A DNA stretch of 64,000 nt from positions 62,001-126,000 of the forward strand of contig JAHECA010000007.1 of NCBI GenBank assembly GCA_024642005.1, read 5' to 3'. Under the pieces are notes generated by a model, which did not search any database, was not told where the DNA came from, and was given only the letters and a program-made list of their open reading frames with translations. The translations under genes and the position numbers were made by a program. The stretch is from Robiginitalea sp. (GTDB lineage Bacteria; Bacteroidota; Bacteroidia; Flavobacteriales; Flavobacteriaceae). This document shows, one piece after another, positions 8,894-15,037 of the stretch. How positions within the stretch are numbered: the first letter of the stretch is position 1; every line of letters starts with the position of its first letter.

Positions 8894-10282
8894 TTAAAGC
8901 CCCGCCAACCCGCTGATTTCACCTATAAACCGGTCTGCCAGGTCATCGGCACCTTGCTGCGACTGGGCTTCGGTATAGATTCGTATGATCGGTTCGGTGT
9001 TCGATTTGCGCAGGTGCACCCAGCTGTCGGGAAAATCAATTTTCAAACCGTCAACCGTGCTGTGCTCCTCTTTCTGGTGCTTCAGGGTCAGCTTTTCGAG
9101 TAAGGCATCCACGTCGAGTTCGGGGGTTAGTTCAATTTTCTTCTTACTCATAAAATAGGCCGGATAACTTTTGCGAAGCTGGCTTACCGTTCCGCCGCGC
9201 TCGGTGAGCAGCATCAGGAACAGGGCCGTCCCCACCAGGGCGTCGCGCCCATAATGGCTGGCCGGGTAGATGATGCCTCCGTTGCCTTCCCCCCCAATCA
9301 CGGCATTGCTATCTTTCATGGCCGATACCACATTTACCTCGCCTACAGCTGCAGCCCGGTAGGCACCCCCGTGCTTTTCGGTAACGTCGCGCAGGGCGCG
9401 TGTCGAGGAAAGGTTAGACACCGTATTTCCCGGGGTTTTTCCCAGCACGTAATCGGCGCAGGCCACAAGGGTATATTCCTCCCCAAACATCTCCCCTTTT
9501 TCGTCTATGAAGGCCAGGCGGTCTACATCGGGGTCGACCACAATGCCAAAATCGGCCCCGGCCTCGACCACCTTGCGGCAGATAGCTCCCAGGTGCTCGC
9601 GCAGTGGCTCGGGGTTGTGCGGAAAGTGCCCGGTGGGCTCGCAATACAGTTTTACCACATTTACCCCCAGGGCGTCGAGGAGCTTGGGGATGGCTATTCC
9701 TCCGGTTGAGCAGACCCCGTCTACCACGACCTTGAATTTTCTGGGCTTGATGGCCTCGGCGTCTACCAGCTCCAGGCCCAGCACTTCATCTACATGGATA
9801 TCGAGGTAAGCGTCATTAATCTTGTGTTCGCCCAAAGCGTCTACCGGGGCAAATGAAAATTGCTCACCTTCGGCAATTTCGAGAATGCGCGCCCCTTCCA
9901 GGGCATTCAGGAATTCACCCCGCTCGTTCAGCAATTTCAGGGCATTCCATTGTTTCGGGTTATGGCTGGCCGTCAAAATAATGCCGCCATCGGCCTTTTC
10001 AAGCGGTACCGCGATCTCGACGGTCGGGGTTGTCGAAAGGCCAAGATCGATGACGTCAATGCCCATGCCGAGCAGGGTCGAAACCACAAGTTGCTGTATC
10101 ATGGCTCCCGAGAGTCGGGCATCACGGCCAATGACCACCTGCAGTTTATCCCTGCCCCGATAGTCGCTGAGCCAGGTGCCATAGGCTGCGGCAAATTTAA
10201 CTGCATCCAGGGGAGTAAGGTTTTCACCGGGAACACCGCCAATGGTGCCCCGTATGCCTGAAATGGATTTAATGAGGGTCAT
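8894..10282 (-). CDS. glmM: Phosphoglucosamine mutase
   Basis: A 462-residue enzyme converting glucosamine-6-phosphate to glucosamine-1-phosphate for UDP-GlcNAc (peptidoglycan and lipid A). The active-site phosphoserine is Ser106 in TASHNP. The Mg-binding loop DPDVDR and the C-terminal phosphate-binding loop (RKSNTEPIIRIY) are present. The open frame continues upstream to 10873 without homology; the start is set at MTLIKSISGIRG (10282), where family similarity begins and a promoter box lies 19-26 bases upstream. The NTEPIIR motif could also suit a phosphomannomutase, but the length and TASHNP context fit the Bacteroidota GlmM. Confidence 0.88.
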   Translation of the reverse strand: MTLIKSISGIRGTIGGVPGENLTPLDAVKFAAAYGTWLSDYRGRDKLQVVIGRDARLSGAMIQQLVVSTLLGMGIDVIDLGLSTTPTVEIAVPLEKADGGIILTASHNPKQWNALKLLNERGEFLNALEGARILEIAEGEQFSFAPVDALGEHKINDAYLDIHVDEVLGLELVDAEAIKPRKFKVVVDGVCSTGGIAIPKLLDALGVNVVKLYCEPTGHFPHNPEPLREHLGAICRKVVEAGADFGIVVDPDVDRLAFIDEKGEMFGEEYTLVACADYVLGKTPGNTVSNLSSTRALRDVTEKHGGAYRAAAVGEVNVVSAMKDSNAVIGGEGNGGIIYPASHYGRDALVGTALFLMLLTERGGTVSQLRKSYPAYFMSKKKIELTPELDVDALLEKLTLKHQKEEHSTVDGLKIDFPDSWVHLRKSNTEPIIRIYTEAQSQQGADDLADRFIGEISGLAGL

Positions 10283-10300
10283 ATGCGTAAAGATATGCGG

Positions 10301-10308
10301 CAAATATA
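10301..10308 (-). promoter_or_regulatory. -7 box for glmM (TATATTTG on minus strand)
   Basis: Plus-strand CAAATATA is the exact reverse complement of TAnnTTTG, placed just upstream of the glmM ATG at 10282. Confidence 0.6.
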
Positions 10309-10339
10309 AAGGGATTACGCGGCAAACCGGACGAATTTG

Positions 10340-10347
10340 TAAATTTG
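10340..10347 (+). promoter_or_regulatory. -7 box for acpH (TAAATTTG)
   Basis: Exact TAnnTTTG match 23 bases before the TTG start of the ACP phosphodiesterase gene, and divergent from the glmM promoter. Confidence 0.5.
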
Positions 10348-10369
10348 ATCGATCCGGCAAAACCTCTGA

Positions 10370-10954
10370 TTGAACTTCCTGGCCCACATCTACCTCTCTT
10401 TCAATGACCCGCAGCTGGCACTGGGCAATTTCATGGCCGACAGCATCCGCGGGCGTGATTACGGGCACCTCCCGCAGCGCATGCAGGAGGGCATTTTGCT
10501 GCACCGCTCCATCGATACTTTTACCGACACCCATCCCATCCCAAGGAAAAGCAGCAAGCGCCTGCACAGCGGTTACTCCCATTACAGCCGGGTAATTGTC
10601 GACATCTATTACGACCATTTTCTGGCCGTGCACTGGAACCGGTACCACCCCGAGCCCCTTTCGGCATTTGTATCTGAGTTTTACGCCCTGCTGCAGGAGC
10701 AGCGGGAATGGCTGCCTGCCGAGGTGCGCCGGTTGATGCCGCATATGATCAGAGACAACTGGCTGGTCAGCTATGCGCACCTGGAAGGCATCGGCCGGGT
10801 GCTGGAAGGAATGAACCGCCGTACCGGCAATAAATCGGGCATGCAGCACGCCATCCATGATCTGCAGGAACATTACGAAAGCTTTGAAAACGAATTCGAA
10901 GCATTCTTTGAAGAATTAATTATCTTTTCCCGATCTAAAATCGAGCTACTTTGA
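10370..10954 (+). CDS. acpH: Acyl carrier protein phosphodiesterase
   Basis: A 194-residue HD-like hydrolase that removes the 4'-phosphopantetheine arm from holo-ACP. The family N-terminus MNFLAHIYLSF is preceded by a TTG start; no ATG fits, and the N-terminus matches the family from residue 1. Signature blocks GNFMADSIRG, GILLHRSIDTFTDTHP and YDHFLAVHW carry the metal ligands. The stop overlaps the TTG start of the next gene (TTGA at 10951-10954), so translational coupling with ggt is possible. Confidence 0.88.
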   Translation: MNFLAHIYLSFNDPQLALGNFMADSIRGRDYGHLPQRMQEGILLHRSIDTFTDTHPIPRKSSKRLHSGYSHYSRVIVDIYYDHFLAVHWNRYHPEPLSAFVSEFYALLQEQREWLPAEVRRLMPHMIRDNWLVSYAHLEGIGRVLEGMNRRTGNKSGMQHAIHDLQEHYESFENEFEAFFEELIIFSRSKIELL

Positions 10955-12669
10955 AACAGGTCCTTTTACCGGTTCGGGCACGCCAGGCGGCCCTTTTTGT
11001 CTTGCTGCCCACTTTCCTTTTGCTGACCCGGTGCCGGCAAGCTGCCCCAACCCCCACCGGCCTCGTTGCCGAACGGGCCATGGTGGTTTCGGCACGGGAA
11101 GAGGCTTCGCGCATAGGGGCAGAAGTGCTTGCCAGGGGTGGCAACGCCTTCGACGCCATGGTGGCTACCGAGATGGCCCTGGCTGTGGCCTATCCCTTTG
11201 CCGGGAACCTGGGCGGGGGCGGTTTTATGGTATACCGCCTGAATGACGGCACCGTAGGCAGCCTCGATTACCGGGAAAAGGCCCCCTTGGCGGCCCACAG
11301 GGATATGTACCTCGATTCCCTGGGCAACCCCCTGCCCGACCTTAGTCGGAAAGGGGCTACCGCTGCCGGGGTACCCGGAACCGTTGCAGGCATTTTTGCC
11401 GTTCATGAGAAATTCGGAACCCTGCCCATGGAAGAATTGCTGGCTCCTGTGATAGCCCTGGCCGAAAAGGGGGTACGGGTAACCGCTAAACAGGCCGAGC
11501 GGCTGGGGGGCGTGCGAAATGACCTCATAACGATCAACGGCGACAGCATTCCTTTTGCTGCAGAAAGCCTGGAAGGCGATACGCTCAAATACCCGGCCCT
11601 GGCCCAAACCCTGAAACGGCTGGCCGCCAATGGGCGCGACGAATTCTACGGGGGACATACCGGAAAGGTACTGGCCGACTTTGTGCAGGCCCGGGGCGGA
11701 TTCATTACCCTCGAAGACCTGAAGCGCTACCAGGCGGTCTGGCGGGACCCGGTGGTGTTCGGGTACAAAGATTTGAAAATTATCTCAATGGCTCCTCCCA
11801 GCAGCGGCGGGGTAACCATGAACCAGATTCTGAAGATGATGGAGCCCTATGACCTGCGCGAGATGGGGATGCATTCCGCCAGGGCCATCCAGCTGTTTAC
11901 AGAGGCGGCCCGCCGCGCCTATGCCGATCGCAATTATTATTTGGGCGACCCCGATTTCGTGGAAATTCCCCGGGAAACCCTGGTAGACGACGAATATCTG
12001 AAGCAACGCATGGCTGATTTTTCCTTTGAAAAGGCAACGCCCTCCAATGCCGTACGGGAAGGGTCGCTGCAGGTGTACGAGAGCGCCGAGACCACCCATT
12101 ATTCGATTGTAGATACTCAGGGCAATGCGGTGTCGGTTACCACCACCCTCAACGGGGCATATGGTTCCAAACTGTATTGCACTCCCCTCGGGTTTTTCCT
12201 GAACAATGAGATGGACGATTTTAGCCTGAAGGCCGGAGTGCCGAATATGTTCGGGCTTATTGGGGCCGAAGCCAACAGCATTGCTCCCGAAAAGCGCATG
12301 CTCAGCAGCATGACCCCCACCATCGTGGAGCGCGACGGCGACCTTTGGCTGGTCGTGGGGACCCCCGGCGGGTCGACAATAATTACGGCGGTTACCCAGA
12401 CCATTCTAAATGTTCACGAATTTGACCTGAGCATGCAACAGGCCGTAGATGCGCCGCGGTTCCACCACCAATGGCTGCCCGATATGCTGGTATTCGAACC
12501 CGAGGGATTCAGCCCAGCCATGAAAGACAGTCTGCGGCTGCTGGGCTATCCGATTAACGAGGGCCTTACGCCCATTATAGGAAAGGTAGACGCGATTCGG
12601 GTGCTCCCTGACGGCAGGCTCGAAGGCGGGGCAGACCATCGGGGCGACGATACCGCCGTAGGATTCTGA
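10951..12669 (+). CDS. ggt: Gamma-glutamyltransferase (glutathione hydrolase)
   Basis: A 572-residue Ntn-hydrolase precursor exported by an N-terminal signal (residues 9-27, ending LLLTRC; the Arg before Cys makes lipidation uncertain). Autocleavage is expected before Thr381 (TTHYS), the nucleophile of the small subunit. GNLGGGGFMVYR (about 85-96), the RxK substrate-binding segment (YREKAP) and TPGGSTI are all visible. It cleaves the gamma-glutamyl bond of glutathione in the periplasm. The TTG start overlaps the acpH stop. A 5-oxoproline pathway at 55.6-59.1 kb could deal with gamma-glutamyl breakdown products, but a functional link is only inference. Confidence 0.92.
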   Translation: MKQVLLPVRARQAALFVLLPTFLLLTRCRQAAPTPTGLVAERAMVVSAREEASRIGAEVLARGGNAFDAMVATEMALAVAYPFAGNLGGGGFMVYRLNDGTVGSLDYREKAPLAAHRDMYLDSLGNPLPDLSRKGATAAGVPGTVAGIFAVHEKFGTLPMEELLAPVIALAEKGVRVTAKQAERLGGVRNDLITINGDSIPFAAESLEGDTLKYPALAQTLKRLAANGRDEFYGGHTGKVLADFVQARGGFITLEDLKRYQAVWRDPVVFGYKDLKIISMAPPSSGGVTMNQILKMMEPYDLREMGMHSARAIQLFTEAARRAYADRNYYLGDPDFVEIPRETLVDDEYLKQRMADFSFEKATPSNAVREGSLQVYESAETTHYSIVDTQGNAVSVTTTLNGAYGSKLYCTPLGFFLNNEMDDFSLKAGVPNMFGLIGAEANSIAPEKRMLSSMTPTIVERDGDLWLVVGTPGGSTIITAVTQTILNVHEFDLSMQQAVDAPRFHHQWLPDMLVFEPEGFSPAMKDSLRLLGYPINEGLTPIIGKVDAIRVLPDGRLEGGADHRGDDTAVGF

Positions 12670-12691
12670 ACCGGTGAGGTTTTATCAGGGG

Positions 12692-13447
12692 TTAGTCTAC
12701 AGAAAGCTTCTTCTTAAGCTCTTCCATCGATTGCTGCAACTGCCGTAGCAGACCGCTGTCGGTTGTGGCGTCCACCCCAAAAGTGATTTTACTGCCCACC
12801 TCCCACAATTCCTGGAGCTGGCCCTCCTCGATCTCATAGGGGGCGTACGTATCGTTCAGGGATACCAGGCGGAATTTGCCCGTGCCGGGCAATTTTTCAA
12901 TCTTCTTCACCAACACGGAATCGTACAGTACAACCACGTATATCCGGTTGGCGCTTACACCTTTCCAGTCGTCCACTGCGCGCCCGAGTACCCAATCGCC
13001 CGACCTCAGGTTGGGCATCATACTATCTCCCTCTACCTGGAAACCCCGGTAGGTGGCATTGCGGAACTGGGGAATAGGCAGGTCGAAAGCCGGCAGCTGG
13101 CGGTACCAGCTGGTATCGTGGATGTTTTGCGGATAGCCGGCGGCCGCCTTGGCATTGACCAGCACGATGTTTTCCTGGTCTGCAGAATCGACCGTTACCA
13201 CCTTTGGCAATATGCTAACCCGCGAGGTTTCAAGGTGCTTTTGTTCGCTCTCGCCGAATACCCACAGCGGGTTTATCTTGAATTGTTTAAGCAATTCGGC
13301 AATCACGCGTCCGGATAGCTTGGTGCGGCCCCGTTCAATATCGGCAGTGGTATTGGGAATACCGAGTTTTTCAGCGAATTCTGACTGGGTGAACCCCAGC
13401 TCCCGCCTCAGGTCCGTAAATCGTTTGGTACTCAGATCTTGTTCCAT
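12692..13447 (-). CDS. LexA-like transcriptional repressor (XRE HTH + S24 peptidase)
   Basis: A 251-residue regulator. Residues about 8-62 form an XRE helix-turn-helix (LGFTQSEFAEKLGIPNTT). Residues about 95-225 form an S24/LexA peptidase domain with Ala103-Gly104 (KAAAGYP) as likely cleavage site, nucleophile Ser142 in EGDSMMPNL and general base Lys181 in VLVKKIE. All residues needed for self-cleavage appear present, so it may inactivate itself like LexA or CI. A short C-terminal coiled coil follows. It is divergent from a DNA-repair-type gene, and the intergenic region holds five operator-like sites, one inside its own core promoter: autorepression is likely (inference). Confidence 0.88.
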   Translation of the reverse strand: MEQDLSTKRFTDLRRELGFTQSEFAEKLGIPNTTADIERGRTKLSGRVIAELLKQFKINPLWVFGESEQKHLETSRVSILPKVVTVDSADQENIVLVNAKAAAGYPQNIHDTSWYRQLPAFDLPIPQFRNATYRGFQVEGDSMMPNLRSGDWVLGRAVDDWKGVSANRIYVVVLYDSVLVKKIEKLPGTGKFRLVSLNDTYAPYEIEEGQLQELWEVGSKITFGVDATTDSGLLRQLQQSMEELKKKLSVD

Positions 13448-13490
13448 AGGTTTTGCCTTTTACCTCAGGTTAAAGGGTCGTGTCGCCCTT

Positions 13491-13519
13491 CAAAGATAGT
13501 ATAATTGGAAATATTCCAA
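13491..13519 (-). promoter_or_regulatory. Core promoter of the S24 repressor gene
   Basis: On the minus strand TATCTTTG (13498-13491) is an exact -7 box, and TTG (13519-13517) lies 18 bases further upstream as a -33 box. This is the most complete Bacteroidota promoter in the window. Operator O1 occupies the spacer and the -33 element. Confidence 0.7.
13505..13519. promoter_or_regulatory. Operator-like site O1 (TTGGAA-ATA-TTCCAA)
   Basis: Perfect inverted repeat with 6-base arms around a 3-base centre, embedded in the repressor's core promoter. Core GGAAATATTCC spans 13507-13517. Confidence 0.7.
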
Positions 13520-13524
13520 AATAA

Positions 13525-13544
13525 TTTTGGGAATATATCCAAAA
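13525..13544. promoter_or_regulatory. Operator-like site O2 (core GGAATATATCC)
   Basis: TTTTGG and CCAAAA arms flank the centre. Core 13530-13540 is identical to O4 and O5, and starts 23 bases after the O1 core. Confidence 0.7.
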
Positions 13545-13547
13545 TAT

Positions 13548-13558
13548 GGAAATATTAT
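13548..13558. promoter_or_regulatory. Operator-like half site O3 (GGAAATATTAT)
   Basis: Left half matches O1 (GGAAATATT), while the right arm is degraded. It starts 18 bases after O2 and 19 before O4, keeping the array's spacing. Confidence 0.5.
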
Positions 13559-13559
13559 T

Positions 13560-13567
13560 TATTTTTG
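13560..13567 (+). promoter_or_regulatory. -7 box for the DUF4130-like gene (TATTTTTG)
   Basis: Exact TAnnTTTG match 44 bases before the ATG at 13611. Its last bases are the first bases of operator O4, so repressor binding would block it. Confidence 0.55.
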
Positions 13568-13578
13568 GAATATATCCA
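13565..13578. promoter_or_regulatory. Operator-like site O4 (TTGGAATATATCCA)
   Basis: 14-base imperfect palindrome identical to O5. It overlaps the plus-strand -7 box. Confidence 0.7.
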
Positions 13579-13583
13579 TGTAT

Positions 13584-13597
13584 TTGGAATATATCCA
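13584..13597. promoter_or_regulatory. Operator-like site O5 (TTGGAATATATCCA)
   Basis: Identical to O4 and offset by exactly 19 bases. It lies downstream of the likely start of transcription, in the 5' leader of the plus-strand gene. Confidence 0.7.
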
Positions 13598-13610
13598 CTT
13601 TAAAGAATAA

Positions 13611-14369
13611 ATGTTAAGTGTTATGGAGACCACTAACTTTTACATGTACGATGGCAGCTTTCAGGGATTCCTAACGGCCGCAGGCGAAGCCCTTGAAATG
13701 GCAACTCCGGTTGAAGGCATTGGCAAGGCCAGCACAGAGCAACCTCCCCTGTTCGTCAAAACCAGGCGTGTCTTAACACACAGGCACCGCGCAGAAAGGC
13801 TATGGCAAAAGTTGGAAAGAAGAAGCCCGGCCCTTTCCCGTCTTATTTATTTTTCGTTTATGTCTGAAGTATCTGGTGTTGAATTGCTTTTATACAATTA
13901 TATCAATGCATTATTTAATATAAATAATGTGGAAGAAGACGTCTTGTCGGAGTGGCGACAACGCCTGGAGGGGTTGGCCAGAAAGGTGGAATCCGAAAAA
14001 AGGGAATTGGAGCGCAGCCTGCTCTTTACGCCTTCTGCAGAAGGCATACCCTGTGCATTTGCCAGCCCGTCTGCCAACGTGCTTCCCCTGTTGACCCGCT
14101 ACTTTAAGTCGCGCTTTGCCGGGCAGGCCTGGATGATTTACGATTCCAAGAGGAATTATGGAATATACTGGCGCTGCGGCCAGCTGGAACTGATTGGGTT
14201 ACGTCCACAGGCCTTGCCTGCCCAGTCTGCACAGGCCACCCGGGTTCGGTCGGGACATGAGCCGAATTTCAAAATGGGCAGTCTGCGGTCGCTTCTGCTC
14301 CCAAAAGTACTGGAGGGCTCCCTGTCGGGCGCCTCAAACACCACGCTCCCTGTCCGGAGCGCGGTCTAA
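13611..14369 (+). CDS. TIGR03915/DUF4130-like putative DNA-repair protein
   Basis: About 252 residues (248 from the second ATG at 13623). The N-terminal YDGSFQGFLTA, the middle LLLYNYI and the block VLPLLTRYFKSRFAGQAW...IYDSKRNYGIYW match my memory of TIGR03915 'probable DNA metabolism protein' (DUF4130), usually encoded next to a radical-SAM/uracil-DNA-glycosylase-like partner (TIGR03916). No such partner is adjacent. The usual 'E-HRM-F-RF' region is altered (SEKRELERSLLF). The last 50 residues are low in similarity, with a family-like QKYW motif readable only in the +1 frame near 14312, so decay or frameshift at the 3' end is possible. Predicted to be controlled by the O1-O5 array. Confidence 0.65.
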   Translation: MLSVMETTNFYMYDGSFQGFLTAAGEALEMATPVEGIGKASTEQPPLFVKTRRVLTHRHRAERLWQKLERRSPALSRLIYFSFMSEVSGVELLLYNYINALFNINNVEEDVLSEWRQRLEGLARKVESEKRELERSLLFTPSAEGIPCAFASPSANVLPLLTRYFKSRFAGQAWMIYDSKRNYGIYWRCGQLELIGLRPQALPAQSAQATRVRSGHEPNFKMGSLRSLLLPKVLEGSLSGASNTTLPVRSAV

Positions 14370-14385
14370 ACCCGGTTGAAGGAGC

Positions 14386-14916
14386 TTAGTCTGAAGATTT
14401 TTCGCCCACAAACTGGTCACTTTTGTTTTTGAACAGGATGTTGAAGGTCGTAAGACTGCCATAAATCCGGGTAATGTATTGTTGCAGTTCCACCTTGTCC
14501 TGATCGGAAAGCCCATTGTGCGCATTTATCTTTTGCTCCATAACGCGCAACCTGTCGCGCACCATCACAACCTTATGAAAAAAGCTGTCAATGGGGATTT
14601 CCTTATTGGCCAGGTTGGTGTCGCCGGGCTGGAGGAGCAGGTTACCCCCTTTCCACTTATCGGCAATGGGCACCATAGGGTTTATGTCGCTCCATTTGCG
14701 CAGGATGCGGATCAGGGTGGTTTCGACTTCGGTGAAGCTGATGGTATCTACCTCGTCGTGCAGGGCTTCAATCACTTCAAATTCTGAATCCAGGTCGATG
14801 GTTTCCAAACCCGAATCCAGGAATGAAACCCAGTAAAATTTGGGGCTTACGTTTACCACGACTCCCTTGCCGAGTTCTGGATGTTGAAGGCGTGAGCCGA
14901 TGCCGAGTAGTTGCAT
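14386..14916 (-). CDS. Conserved hypothetical with N-terminal UvrD-C/Tudor-like segment
   Basis: A 176-residue soluble protein. Residues 5-50 (GIGSRLQHPELGKGVVV, then VSFLDSGLETIDL) resemble the small Tudor-like domain at the C-terminus of UvrD/PcrA; compare VDHSRFGRGTVLKI in the helicase encoded at 32166. The rest is mainly helical and charged (DKWKGGNLLLQPG, FFHKVVMVRDRLRVMEQ) with no family I can name. I recall it as a conserved flavobacterial hypothetical, unverified. It lies between the DUF4130-like gene and uvrA, on the opposite strand. Function unknown; a role near transcription or repair is only context-based. Confidence 0.7.
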   Translation of the reverse strand: MQLLGIGSRLQHPELGKGVVVNVSPKFYWVSFLDSGLETIDLDSEFEVIEALHDEVDTISFTEVETTLIRILRKWSDINPMVPIADKWKGGNLLLQPGDTNLANKEIPIDSFFHKVVMVRDRLRVMEQKINAHNGLSDQDKVELQQYITRIYGSLTTFNILFKNKSDQFVGEKSSD

Positions 14917-15012
14917 AATGACAATTTTAAATTACCCAGGCTAAATTAGGACAGCTGGGGGAAATAACAAATTTGGAGATGGCATCGCCTTCCGAATTAG
15001 CTGCTAAATCCG

Positions 15013-15020
15013 TAATTTTG
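15013..15020 (+). promoter_or_regulatory. -7 box for uvrA (TAATTTTG)
   Basis: Exact TAnnTTTG match 17 bases before the uvrA ATG. No GGAATATATCC-type operator is visible here. Confidence 0.55.
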
Positions 15021-15037
15021 CAACTTGCGATTCTGGG

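Noticed and set aside
10283-10873. Upstream extension of glmM on the minus strand
   Set aside because: It runs antisense through acpH; GlmM similarity begins exactly at MTLIKSISG, and a promoter box lies between.
14158-14172. GGAATATACTGG resembling the operator core
   Set aside because: Inside the DUF4130-like coding sequence, right half does not match, single copy.
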